Positions 1 to 7,509 of a DNA stretch of 64,000 bases are shown piece by piece (within the stretch, counting starts at the first letter, position 1; the number at the start of each line of letters is the position of its first letter). The DNA is from Fischerella muscicola PCC 7414. Its GTDB lineage: Bacteria; Cyanobacteriota; Cyanobacteriia; Cyanobacteriales; Nostocaceae. The DNA is taken from the NCBI RefSeq assembly GCF_000317205.1, contig NZ_AJLK01000020.1, positions 1 to 64,000 of the forward strand, given 5' to 3'. The translations under genes and the position numbers were made by a program. The notes beneath the pieces were generated by a model. It made no database searches and had not been told where the DNA came from. It saw nothing but the letters and a program-made list of their open reading frames with translations.

Positions 1-210
1 GGAACTGGTAGTAGTTGAGGTATTGCTATTTTGGTTGTTGTTACCACCTCCGTTATTACTGTTGGAGTTGCTGCTGTTAGAAGTAGTGGTAGTATTGTTT
101 TGATTTTTGCCATTACCTGCTAAAGCTGAAGGCATAAAGCTCAAACAATAAAGTCCCACTAATGATGCTGTAGATATTCCAAAAACTATTTTTCCCCAAA
201 GCTTGTACAT
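1..210 (-). CDS. Secreted Asn/Ser/Thr-rich protein, N-terminal part (runs off window)
   Basis: The first 70 codons of a minus-strand gene are present; its 3' part lies left of the window. The start ATG is at 208-210. The protein opens with Lys, then a hydrophobic stretch of about 20 residues ending near SFMPSALA, which reads as a Sec signal peptide with cleavage likely after ALA. The mature part begins GNGKNQNN and continues as a low-complexity tract of Asn, Thr, Ser and Gly. That is typical of the linker of an exported or surface protein, but no domain is visible so no function can be given. The reading frame and signal peptide are seen directly; export is inferred. Confidence 0.6.
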   Translation of the reverse strand, partial: MYKLWGKIVFGISTASLVGLYCLSFMPSALAGNGKNQNNTTTTSNSSNSNSNNGGGNNNQNSNTSTTTSS

Positions 211-822
211 CGTATATTTTCCTTACAAGTTTTTCAATTAATAATCTCTTTGCTCATATGCACCCTATTTTTATGGTGTAACCAATTATCTTGTTTATTC
301 ATTATTTTGGCTTCCGTTATTTCCACATTTTGTTGACAAATTCATATATTTAAAACTTGTTTAAATTTTATAAATATGGATGTAAATATAAACTTTTTAT
401 ATTTCAATTATTTCCTTCTCGTGAAAGTACTTAATTAATAAAGAAATAAAAATAGATATTAATAAAAATTCGAGATTAAAAATTATTAGATAATATTAAC
501 TCTGTTGTATCACTTTAACATGAATTTTAGTATAATAATATACAAATTTTGTAAAAATAATACAGAGCATGGTAGAGCCTCATCCACCGATATCAAACAT
601 CTTTCTTTGTGGACGAATATTTTCTGTGGTATAAAAAGTCGTTTCCTGTCTCACCCTGATTTCTATTTTTCTTCTGCCTAAAGTGACACAAGAGGGTTAG
701 TGTTGAGGATTTTAGTTACAGCAGCCAATGTTGGTGAGCCAGAAGGAGGAAAACAAGTGTTAAAACGGATAAAACAGTCCAATCAAATATTTATCTAGAA
801 TTAAGCAAAGAACGCTTCATAC
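211..822. other. AT-rich intergenic region without a recognisable gene
   Basis: This is the spacer upstream of the partial secreted-protein gene (minus strand) and downstream of the WD40 fragment. It is very AT-rich from about 240 to 560. I see no open frame with codon character, no tRNA-like fold and no convincing terminator. The promoter of the left gene should lie in about 215-350. Confidence 0.5.
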
Positions 823-1278
823 TTACCCTACTTCGGAATTAGCCCCTAATGCCTCTAAAGTTGCCCATTGTGCCTCGCTTAGCCCTTTCATACCCTTAAA
901 TTTCATGCCTGTGTAGGGGCAAGGTACTTTTAAAGTTTGCCAACACTTGTTCTGTTGTAGCTCCCAGAGTTTGATGCTTTCATCAAAACTACCACTGAAT
1001 GCCACAAGTTTGATTGGGGTTACATCTGTGAGGGGAGTATTATTAGTAACGAGCAAAGTGGAAATTAGATCAGAGTGTCCTGTCAACGTCTGTTGGCATT
1101 TTCCTGTAACAATATTCCAAACTTTTAAAGTGTGATCAGTACTGCCACTTACTATATACTGACTATCCGTACTAAACTTGGCAACTGTAACAGACACCTG
1201 ATAACCTGTAAATACCTGGAGACATTTTCCGGTCGAGATTGACCAGAGTTTAATAGTTTGGTCAAAGCTAGCACTCAA
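823..1278 (-). pseudogene. WD40-repeat C-terminal fragment detached from NB-ARC protein
   Basis: This frame encodes about three WD40 blades (motifs such as DQTIKLW, DHTLKVW and DESIKLW). It ends in the tail typical of cyanobacterial NB-ARC/WD40 proteins (GLSEAQWATLEALGA; compare [17 protein letters not shown] at the end of the other copy near 12.6 kb). The only start is a TTG at 1278, inside a blade, and the frame overlaps the end of the upstream NB-ARC frame by 11 nt. The plain reading is the 3' end of one NB-ARC/WD40 gene, cut off by a deletion with frameshift near 1268-1280 that removed the linker and most of the propeller. Independent expression by translational coupling is possible but unlikely. 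Confidence 0.7.
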
Positions 1279-2824
1279 TAAATGCTCTGAGATCAGTTTT
1301 AAGATGACAAAATAAATTCAATAAATTGCCCCCCGCATAACCAGTTTCGTTTGCTGTTTGATGCCGTAGGGACGCTAAAATATCGCACAGATGTTGTTCA
1401 AGTTGTGACTGTGTAACAAAGTAAGTTAATAGTCGCTCACTCAAGGGGTGTAAGATAAATTGAATTTGAGCATCGCGCAAATAGTCTTGGGTTTGGGCTT
1501 CAATTAAAGCATGGGTTCTAAATAAATTTAGATTGTTTGTTGTAATCTCTTGCTCAATAGTTTGAATCAGACGTTCCGTAACATATTCCATAATTACGGG
1601 TTGTTGCGTGATGCCGATGTCAGTAGTTTCTACCAGAGAGCGATTTTTAAGCGATTCTAAAACTTCTAGGAGTTTTATTAAAGGGGTTTGAGGCAAAATT
1701 TTTGCTTGTAAATCTGCTGGCATTATTTCTTCTCGGTGAATTGCCAGCCAGTACATAATCTGTTGTTGTAGAGGCGTTAAACGCTCAAATTGTTGTTCGA
1801 GTAAGTCCCACAAATCGCTAAAAATAATACTGCCTTGTTGCTCAAATGCTTGTATATTGCCGCTAAAGAGTTCTTGGATAGTGGTTGCGGCAATCTTGAG
1901 GGCAAGGGGGTTGCCTCCAAAATAGTTGACAATTGCTCTAAGTTGTGTATTCTTAGCATCTACGCCTTTAGCAATGAGGATTTGCTCACCATCTGCCCCT
2001 AAGAGTCCTGGAAGTGTGAGCGATCGCACCGGGAACTTTTTGCCTTCTCGCACCGTAAAACCACCAGGTTTTTCGCGTCCGGTGATTACAAGACAACTTT
2101 GATGGGGTTCATCGCCAATCCGCTCGAACAAAGAGCGATAATCTTCATAACCAGATTGGTACTTTCCGCTGCGATTTCCACCTGACAAGATTGATTCGAC
2201 GTTATCAAGAACTAACAAACAGCGTTTTGAGCGTAACTGTTCCATGAGACTGTTAATTGAAGCCTCTGGGGTTTGAGTTGTTTGTGTGAAAATCGGTAAA
2301 ATCTCATCAAGTAAAGCATTTAGGAGTGGTGCTTGCTGCAAAGAACGCCAAATCAGACATTCAAATTGCGATCGCACCTGTTGAGCAATTTTTACCGAGA
2401 GGGCAGTTTTACCGATTCCACCGAGTCCAAAAATTCCAATTAAGCGACAGCGATCCTCAATAATCCAACTCTCTAAAGTTTGCAGTTCTTCTTGGCGACC
2501 GTAAAATCGGGAAACGTCAATTGCTTCTCCCCAATCTTGCTTACCTTGTCTGATGGCTGACGATTGTTGGTAACGATGCAAAACTGCTTGAATATTTTGC
2601 TTCGAGACGGGTTCACCAAGGATTTGAGAAAGACTACGCCACAACTGTGAACCAACCTGTTTAATGTAGTCGTGTTGGTAATCTAACTGATCGGCAATCT
2701 CCGTATAAGTGCGTCCTGCCCAAGTTTCTAAAAATACAACAGATTGAACATAACTCAGTCTTTGTCCTTGGTTAGCAGCTTGTAAGAGCTTCTCGACTAA
2801 GTTAAGCGCCTCTTGTCCCTTCAT
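1268..2824 (-). CDS. NB-ARC (STAND-class) ATPase, truncated before its WD40 domain
   Basis: Residues 1-90 form a helical N-terminal domain of the kind found in cyanobacterial STAND proteins (YTEIADQLDY looks like helix-turn-helix). The conserved linker DWGEAIDVSRFYGRQEEL leads into the NB-ARC ATPase. The P-loop GLGGIGKT lies at about 133-140, Walker B is CLLVLDNVES, the sensor motif is TGREKPGGF, the GLPL-like motif is GNPLALKI, and VIMEYVT follows. Family members act as ligand-gated oligomerising switches, some in signalling and some in anti-phage defence. Here the protein stops soon after the ATPase, where relatives continue into WD40 repeats; those survive only as the out-of-frame piece at 823-1278. 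The partner protein and the signal sensed cannot be told. Confidence 0.8.
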   Translation of the reverse strand: MKGQEALNLVEKLLQAANQGQRLSYVQSVVFLETWAGRTYTEIADQLDYQHDYIKQVGSQLWRSLSQILGEPVSKQNIQAVLHRYQQSSAIRQGKQDWGEAIDVSRFYGRQEELQTLESWIIEDRCRLIGIFGLGGIGKTALSVKIAQQVRSQFECLIWRSLQQAPLLNALLDEILPIFTQTTQTPEASINSLMEQLRSKRCLLVLDNVESILSGGNRSGKYQSGYEDYRSLFERIGDEPHQSCLVITGREKPGGFTVREGKKFPVRSLTLPGLLGADGEQILIAKGVDAKNTQLRAIVNYFGGNPLALKIAATTIQELFSGNIQAFEQQGSIIFSDLWDLLEQQFERLTPLQQQIMYWLAIHREEIMPADLQAKILPQTPLIKLLEVLESLKNRSLVETTDIGITQQPVIMEYVTERLIQTIEQEITTNNLNLFRTHALIEAQTQDYLRDAQIQFILHPLSERLLTYFVTQSQLEQHLCDILASLRHQTANETGYAGGNLLNLFCHLKTDLRAFIEC

Positions 2825-2880
2825 GCCTAGTTCTTGTGAGTAGTATTGCTTTATTTGCGTGTTATGAACTGCTTATTCAG

Positions 2881-2945
2881 CGCGTTGTTAGTCATTTCAC
2901 GGAAAATTTACGTAAATTTACATAAGTAATTTACTTTTTCTCACG
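2881..2945. repeat. Direct repeat copy 1 with TTTACGTAAA palindrome
   Basis: This 65-bp stretch is repeated, with scattered differences, at 3081-3147. The best-conserved core runs from AAATTTACGTAAATTTACAT to ACTTTTTCTCAC. It contains the palindrome TTTACGTAAA and lies 57-121 bp upstream of the NB-ARC gene start (minus strand), a position compatible with an operator or promoter. A third, shorter match lies upstream of the second NB-ARC gene. Confidence 0.55.
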
Positions 2946-2953
2946 CAGAAGCC

Positions 2954-3021
2954 AGTCAGGCGATCGCACTTCAAAACCTGATCATCTCATCACCAAAAAT
3001 CAAGGTTGTAAATGCGATCGC
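2954..3021. repeat. HIP1-bounded dispersed repeat, copy 1
   Basis: This 68-bp unit opens with AGTCAGGCGATCGCACTT and closes with TGTAAATGCGATCGC, so each end carries a HIP1 octamer. A similar 69-bp unit sits at 5087-5155, with the same ends and the shared inner text TCTCATCACC and AATCAAG.TTGTAAATGC. The function is unknown. Confidence 0.6.
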
Positions 3022-3080
3022 TTCATGCTGAAGATTCTTCCAATTGCAAGGCTGTGTTTGTAATCTAACTAGTCTTCTTT

Positions 3081-3147
3081 CGTCGCTTGCTAGTGATATT
3101 ACAGAAATTTTACGTAAATTTACATAGATAACTCACTTTTTCTCACC
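3081..3147. repeat. Direct repeat copy 2 with TTTACGTAAA palindrome
   Basis: This is the second copy of the 2881-2945 unit, in the same orientation. It sits 82-148 bp upstream of the amidase fragment at 3229, so each of the two divergent genes has a copy in front of it. Confidence 0.55.
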
Positions 3148-3228
3148 GACAAAGCAATTAGAGATGGGTTATTCGTAATGTAATACAGGAAGAAAATTTT
3201 TCTTAAGAGGCAAAAAAGGAAACACAAA

Positions 3229-3456
3229 ATGAAATTTGGTATTGATATAGGACATAATTGCAAACCAGATACAGGTGCAGTCAGCATTAAAAAAGAAGAT
3301 GACTTAACTAAAGCAGTAGGAACCAAGCTGATGGAAAAGTTATCAGCCGCAGGTCATAGCGTCATTAATTGTACTCCTAATATTACTAGAAGTGTAGATG
3401 AATCTCTGCAAAAGAGAGTGAATAAAGCAAATGATAATAATGTCTGGGCAAGGTGA
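3229..3456 (+). pseudogene. N-acetylmuramoyl-L-alanine amidase (Amidase_3), N-terminal fragment
   Basis: A good ribosome binding site (AGGAAACACAAA before ATG) precedes a frame starting MKFGIDIGHNCKPDTGA. This is the opening of zinc amidases of the AmiC/CwlV class (Amidase_3). The first zinc-ligand His (DIGHN) and a Glu at the usual second position (IKKEDDL) are present. The frame stops after 75 codons, before the second zinc His and the catalytic Glu, so it cannot be an active amidase. Intact family domains need about 170-190 residues. The next two frames look like displaced parts of a cell-wall hydrolase, so this is treated as the 5' piece of a broken gene. Confidence 0.65.
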
Positions 3457-3584
3457 TGGGTTTACTTCCGGAAGCCCAGCAGTTATTTGCGAAAGTCAAA
3501 GGGGTTACGATTCCCTTATCACCTGTGAACTTGCAAGTTAGCCGTTTTCCTCAAGAAGTTGAAGTTCATCCTAGTGATCGCTAA
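3456..3584 (+). pseudogene. Small frame between two hydrolase fragments
   Basis: The ATG at 3456 overlaps the TGA of the amidase fragment. The frame runs 42 codons (starts MGLLPEAQQL, ends EVEVHPSDR) and overlaps the next fragment by 26 nt in another frame. It has coding character but no domain I recognise. It is best read as the middle part of the same broken hydrolase gene, linked to its neighbours by two frameshifts or deletions. Confidence 0.35.
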
Positions 3585-3936
3585 GGATTTTCAAGCCAGT
3601 TATCGCAGTTCTAATCTCAATGCTGCTCCATTTGCAATCAATGATGTCAGCATTCCTCATGGTGGTGATACTCCCGATCATGCCGGACATGAGACTGGCT
3701 TGATGTGTGATGTTCTTTTGCCAAGAAAAGATGGGAAATTTGGTGGTATTTATTTGTGGGATACAAGTTACGATCAAAGCGCTACGCGATCTCTCCTCAA
3801 ATCCATTCGCAAGCAGAAGCTAGTGCGGGCAGTTTTCTTCAATGACAAGAAGTTGATCGAAGAAAAGCTATGTACTTGGGCAAATGGTCACGATCATCAC
3901 ATTCACTTTGAAATCAACCCACCCGCGAAAATCTAA
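3559..3936 (+). pseudogene. MepA-like peptidoglycan endopeptidase, C-terminal fragment
   Basis: The frame carries signatures of LAS-type zinc peptidases that cut murein cross-links (penicillin-insensitive endopeptidase MepA and relatives): PDHAGHETGLMCDV (H-x2-H-x2-G-x3-D form) and, 85 residues on, the second zinc motif HDHHIHFEI. The only starts are weak (TTG at 3559), and the preceding piece runs into it out of frame, so the N-terminus is probably lost. The catalytic core itself looks complete, so residual activity cannot be excluded. It ends at TAA 3936, with a terminator-like hairpin 26 bp later. Confidence 0.6.
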
Positions 3937-3961
3937 TTCTGGGTTGATTATGAAAGGTTAT

Positions 3962-3994
3962 AGATCCCCGACTTTTTTAAAAAGTCAGGGATCT
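3962..3994 (+). terminator. Inverted repeat, possible terminator
   Basis: AGATCCC.GACTTTTT pairs with AAAAAGTC.GGGATCT across a very short loop, one internal mismatch breaking a long stem. It lies just after the hydrolase fragment. There is no separate U tract after the stem, so it may be a dispersed inverted repeat that also stops transcription. Confidence 0.45.
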
Positions 3995-4106
3995 GAAGAC
4001 CTGAGCGATCGCTCATTATTGACTCAGAGTGAGTCTCTATCCTGACTATTGCTAACTAAAAGGTGTATATACTCTAAGCCAAATGAAAAAGTAGGAAAAG
4101 ACTAAA

Positions 4107-4511
4107 GTGCAAGACATTCAAGACCAAGCAAAAAATTTGCAAAATAAAATTGAAAAACTCACTCAAGACATGACCAGGCTCAGGTGAATTAATGCTAGCT
4201 GGAATGCAGGTTTAACAATTAGCACTATTTTTCTCACTTTAATTATTACGATTTTGGCTTCTTTGAATCAAATAGATGAGCAAAATAAAAAAGTTGCTAC
4301 TAGCGTTTTAGGGGCAGTAATTGTAGCTATTCAAGCTATTGGCAATGCCTTTCCAGTCAAACAAAAAGCTGGAAGTTATCGTCTCCTCCAAGCTCAAGCT
4401 AGTAACTTATTAATTGATGTTCAATATGTAGAAAACACAGAAGAATTAAAAAATATTTCTTCTCAATTTCGACAACTGAGCATTGAAGCTGCAAAAGTTG
4501 AAACTCAATAA
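4107..4511 (+). pseudogene. SLATT-like two-TM protein interrupted by in-frame TGA
   Basis: From GTG 4107 the frame encodes a charged helical N-terminus (26 codons, ending MTRLR). It meets TGA at 4185-4187 and continues in the same frame to TAA 4511. The part after the stop has two membrane helices (about LTISTIFLTLIITILASL and VLGAVIVAIQAIGNAF), then KAGSYRLLQAQ and a long helix. Order and size (about 134 residues) fit SLATT/DUF4231-like effectors, which in other bacteria pair with nucleotide-signalling or STAND defence proteins. A CGA-to-TGA change would explain the stop. Restart at TTG 4254 would drop most of TM1. The family call rests on shape rather than a firm motif. Confidence 0.5.
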
Positions 4512-4533
4512 TCATATCTTCAAGTTAAATAAA

Positions 4534-4665
4534 TAAGTCGGCACAAATGTAGAGACGTGCCATGGCACGTCTCTACTAGTTGGGGTCGTCATTTGTTATT
4601 GGTAAGGGTTTAGTGCATGTTTACTTTTCGTAACTCGCGTTATGTTTATTCCCACCTGCTTACTT
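4534..4665. repeat. ~130-bp dispersed element, copy 1
   Basis: This stretch matches 52817-52950 closely: it starts AAGTCGGCAC, contains a long palindrome (4549-4576), then GTTGGGGTCGTCATT, GGTAAGGGTTT, TGTTTACTTTTCGT and TTATGTTTATTC. It overlaps the 5' end of an over-long reading frame that could start at 4642, so that start is repeat sequence and not gene. Confidence 0.65.
4549..4576. repeat. 28-bp palindrome with GACGTGCCATGGCACGTC core
   Basis: A perfect palindrome: GTAGA + GACGTGCCATGGCACGTC + TCTAC. The same 18-bp core, or a one-base variant, occurs at 36709-36736, 52832-52861 and 58346-58375 with different but matching flanks. Confidence 0.75.
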
Positions 4666-4692
4666 CATAAATTAGAATTTATAAAAAATAAC

Positions 4693-5073
4693 ATGGAAAT
4701 ATTTGTCAAACTACTCATAGGTATTGTTGCCTTGATTCACATTGTTTTTCTTGTCGTACAGATATTTTTCTGGAACACAAATTTTGTTCAAAAAAGAATA
4801 GTTGCAAATTTTACTTCAGAAGAGATTGCTGCTATTTTGGCTCACAATCAAGGGTTATACAACGGGTTTATCGCTGCGGGTTTAATTTGGGGATTATTTG
4901 TATCGCAAAATTTGCCACAGATTGAAGCTGCTTGGATTTGGGTTTTCTTTCTCATCTGTGTTGCGATCGCGGGTATTTATGGCAGTCTTAGCCTCAAACG
5001 TCCAACAGCGTTTTTAATCCAATCACTACCTGCAATATTAGCTTTATTACTTTTAGGACTTTATAAAAGTTGA
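4693..5073 (+). CDS. DUF1304 family small membrane protein
   Basis: A 126-residue protein with four likely membrane helices. The family signature is clear: LIHIVFLVVQIFFW near the start and LAHNQGLYNGFIAAGLIWG in the middle (NQG.YNG..A.GL pattern of DUF1304). The function of the family is unknown. I place the start at ATG 4693 (MEIFVKLL) because the 17 codons before it are encoded by the dispersed repeat element ending near 4665. No clear Shine-Dalgarno is visible. It stands alone on the plus strand. Confidence 0.75.
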   Translation: MEIFVKLLIGIVALIHIVFLVVQIFFWNTNFVQKRIVANFTSEEIAAILAHNQGLYNGFIAAGLIWGLFVSQNLPQIEAAWIWVFFLICVAIAGIYGSLSLKRPTAFLIQSLPAILALLLLGLYKS

Positions 5074-5086
5074 AAACTATTTAAAA

Positions 5087-5155
5087 AGTCAGGCGATCGC
5101 ACTTTGGAAATCTTGCCATCTCATCACCGGGAATCAAGATTGTAAATGCGATCGC
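5087..5155. repeat. HIP1-bounded dispersed repeat, copy 2
   Basis: The second copy of the unit at 2954-3021, same orientation, with a HIP1 octamer at each end. It lies in the convergent gap after the DUF1304 gene. Confidence 0.6.
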
Positions 5156-5216
5156 CTTTTCCCAAATACTCAACATTCAGAGCTTTTAACTTCAATAATT
5201 TTTTTTGAACTTGCTA

Positions 5217-5786
5217 CTATTCAGGAAAAAAGCAACTAATAGAACAACAAAATCCTGGTAAAAGTGGTGAGGATATTTCATCATCACCTAACAATGTCGC
5301 AACTAAAACTAATCGTGCTTTCTCTCGTCGATAAACTTCGACTTGTTTGGTAAAGCGATCAACGATCCAATATTCCTGTACACCTTGAACTGAATAAAGT
5401 TTAAGTTTTGCTTTCTTATCTCGAAGTTCGTGTTGTTTTCCAGCAGATAAAACTTCTACAACTAATTCTGGTGCGCCTGTCAAATGTCCCGCTTCATCTT
5501 CAATTTGAGCCAGTCGTTCTCGACTTACCCAAACCACATCCGGTATGACGCTATCCGCCTCAGAAAAAATTAAACCGGGAGCAAAAATTGTTTCTCCTAA
5601 ACCACTCGCATCTGACCAAACATCGAGTTGTCGGAATATTTTACCGCAAACTTGTTGATGGCGGCGGTGAGGAGAGCGAGTCATGAAAAGTTCTCCGTCA
5701 ATAATTTCATAGCGCGTCCACTCATTTTCAGGCAGAACTTCTAGATCATAAATTGTCCATCGTACTCCTTCAATAGCTTGTTTCAT
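5217..5786 (-). CDS. Uma2 family (DUF820) endonuclease-like protein
   Basis: About 189 residues with the Uma2/DUF820 layout: YEIIDGELFM near residue 30, then SPHRRHQ, IPDVVWVS, ELVVEVLSAGKQHELRDKKAKLKLY and VQEYWIVD. The acidic residues and Lys of VIPDVVW, LVVEVLS and KKAKLKLY form the PD-(D/E)XK-type nuclease core expected for the family. These proteins are abundant in cyanobacteria and commonly associated with mobile regions; their targets are not known. I prefer ATG 5784-5786 (MKQAIEGV), preceded by GGGGATAACC. A start nine codons earlier at 5813 is also open. The gene is single, between two membrane-protein genes. Confidence 0.85.
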   Translation of the reverse strand: MKQAIEGVRWTIYDLEVLPENEWTRYEIIDGELFMTRSPHRRHQQVCGKIFRQLDVWSDASGLGETIFAPGLIFSEADSVIPDVVWVSRERLAQIEDEAGHLTGAPELVVEVLSAGKQHELRDKKAKLKLYSVQGVQEYWIVDRFTKQVEVYRREKARLVLVATLLGDDEISSPLLPGFCCSISCFFPE

Positions 5787-5937
5787 GGTTATCCCCGTCT
5801 GGCTTATTGCCAAGATTTAGTTTGATTTTATCTAGTTGAAAAGTGTTTAAATAAAGCGATCGCAACTATTAGTTAATATCCCTATTATCAATTACCGACA
5901 TGGGCAGATAATATTAACTAGTCAAGCGAAAATGATA

Positions 5938-6375
5938 TTAAGGTAAATACTTTTGCACCACACTCCAACCAGTTATTGATACCCAAGCAAAAGCAAAGAA
6001 TATGGCAATATTAGCGCCGATGTGAATACGTCTAGCCCAAGGATGTCCAACACCAATTTGTGTAGCACTTCCAGCTGATAGTAAAACTAGCATCACAGTC
6101 GTTAATCCAGCCCAGAGATGCTGTGAGTGTCCTAAAGAACCAAAGTGACCGTAAGTACCAACAATTCCAATAAGTAGTAATAATAATACCAAAATGACCA
6201 GGCAGATACCGATTTTATAGTGGAGAGAGCGCAACCAGCCAGATTCTCTTTGCCACAAAGTTCTGGCACTAAACATCCGTATACCAATGAGCGCTAATAG
6301 CACATAGGCTACTAGCGACAAACCCATCGACCACGCTGCTATTCTCCACAACCACAAAAATGAAGGTAGATCCAT
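5938..6375 (-). CDS. DUF4079 family membrane protein
   Basis: 145 residues with four hydrophobic helices (about 10-33, 55-75, 88-105 and 118-138), matching the cyanobacterial DUF4079 family. Conserved-looking His residues sit by the helices (SLHYKIG, GHSQHLWAG, RRIHIGAN), as in cytochrome-like membrane proteins, but haem binding is only a guess. No function has been shown as far as I know. The gene is followed by a promoterless convergent stretch and preceded by a 7-nt repeat array. Confidence 0.75.
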   Translation of the reverse strand: MDLPSFLWLWRIAAWSMGLSLVAYVLLALIGIRMFSARTLWQRESGWLRSLHYKIGICLVILVLLLLLIGIVGTYGHFGSLGHSQHLWAGLTTVMLVLLSAGSATQIGVGHPWARRIHIGANIAIFFAFAWVSITGWSVVQKYLP

Positions 6376-6389
6376 AATTAATGATTGTA

Positions 6390-6500
6390 GATGGGGAGGT
6401 GGGGAGATGGGGAGGTGGGCAGTGGGGAGGTGGGGAGATGGGGTGATGGGGAGTAAGTATTAAACAAATAACCACTAACCACTAACCACTAACCACTAAC
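6390..6500. repeat. Heptanucleotide (STRR-type) repeat arrays
   Basis: From 6390 to about 6454 the unit is GGGGAGG/GGGGAGA with variants (GGGGTGAT). From 6471 to 6500 the unit is ACCACTA, repeated about four times. They match the short tandemly repeated repetitive sequences described for filamentous cyanobacteria. They separate the DUF4079 and DUF1830 genes. Confidence 0.8.
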
Positions 6501-6524
6501 CCCTAACAAATGACAAATAACTAG

Positions 6525-6556
6525 AAATAAAAAAGGGCTGCTAAATTGTGCAACCC
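6525..6556 (-). terminator. Intrinsic terminator of the DUF1830 gene
   Basis: Read on the minus strand, GGGTTGC and GCAGCCC pair (one G-U pair) around the loop ACAATTTA and are followed directly by TTTTTTATT. It starts 24 bp after the DUF1830 stop codon. Confidence 0.75.
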
Positions 6557-6579
6557 TGCTAGAAATTAAATGAATTTTT

Positions 6580-6972
6580 TTAATCAACGGATACGAAACC
6601 AGCTATTGTTAATGGTTTTGTAGTATCTTCGGTTCTTGTATTAATTGACTGTGCTATCGTTTTTTTATTGATAGAGTCACTTGCTTTTTCTGAGCCTTCC
6701 AACTCATAACTGCTAGGTTCGTTGAGTGCAAGGCGATCGCACGGAATTTTATCCGACAAAATTGCACTTGCCATCATACCCGTATGAATTTCAAGTTGAG
6801 CTTCAACGGGTGCTTCAAACACTAGCCTTTGTCCAGGGAAAACAACCCTTTCAAAGTACCAGTTAGGAATGTTAGAGATGCGAGCCACCTGGATTTTGCT
6901 CGTGGCATTTACGTAACAGCAGAGAATCTTTCCCGATTGCTCCGGTGGTAGAGGATCTAATATTTGAGCCAT
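6580..6972 (-). CDS. DUF1830 domain-containing protein
   Basis: 130 residues. Residues 13-80 give the DUF1830 signature: ILCCYVNATSKIQVARI, then NIPNWYFERVVFPGQRLVFEA. The remaining C-terminal part, rich in Ser, Thr and Lys, is not conserved in any way I recognise. The family is small, soluble and almost confined to cyanobacteria, with no known role. The gene has its own terminator (6525-6556), so it is probably a single transcription unit. Confidence 0.85.
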   Translation of the reverse strand: MAQILDPLPPEQSGKILCCYVNATSKIQVARISNIPNWYFERVVFPGQRLVFEAPVEAQLEIHTGMMASAILSDKIPCDRLALNEPSSYELEGSEKASDSINKKTIAQSINTRTEDTTKPLTIAGFVSVD

Positions 6973-7509
6973 AACTGCTGAGGAGCTTTACGCCACATTT
7001 TTATCTTACATATGCAACGCTAACACTGAGTGATCCCCAGTTGCTGTAACCCCGACTACCAACTGAAGTTTTCTAAATTATTTCTACCTAAAGAAATACA
7101 GACTGTAGTTATGAAATTTTCGTAAAAATCTATGCTTTTATCGCAATTATACATTATGCGTGAACAATTCATCAATAATTTAGAGGTAAATCAATCAGTT
7201 GTAACTCTTATGGACATTGGGATCAGGACAAAGCAAATAACTTACACTTTTTTCTCCTGTTGATTGTGTGATCCCATTCATTAAAAACTGTCTAGTTACT
7301 TTACATTAACCTTAAGACTTATTTTGTATTTTTCCTGCTCAGACGTATCAAGTGCAGCTTATCGCTTACAGAATGAACTCAATGTTATTGTAAAGCTATA
7401 GATATATTACTTTCATAAAACTTAACTTATGCTATGCATTTGTGATACCGGACAATATTAGCTATTTTGCTCATCATTTAAAAAATGTCTGTACCAATAA
7501 TCGTCATTA
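6973..7509. other. Divergent intergenic region, promoters expected
   Basis: 537 bp between two divergently transcribed genes, so it must hold both promoters. I see no open frame with coding character, no repeat and no RNA fold that I can defend. The last 40 bp before the radical SAM gene contain a second ATG (7485) in another frame, which is not followed by a sensible protein. Confidence 0.5.

Noticed and set aside
4185-4187. TGA read as selenocysteine or recoded stop
   Set aside because: There is no SECIS-like structure, no selenium gene in the window, and the position is not in an active-site motif. A nonsense mutation is simpler.
7485-7509. Upstream ATG as start of the B12 radical SAM gene
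   Set aside because: It is in a different frame and gives no sensible protein; ATG 7510 leads straight into the conserved protein.
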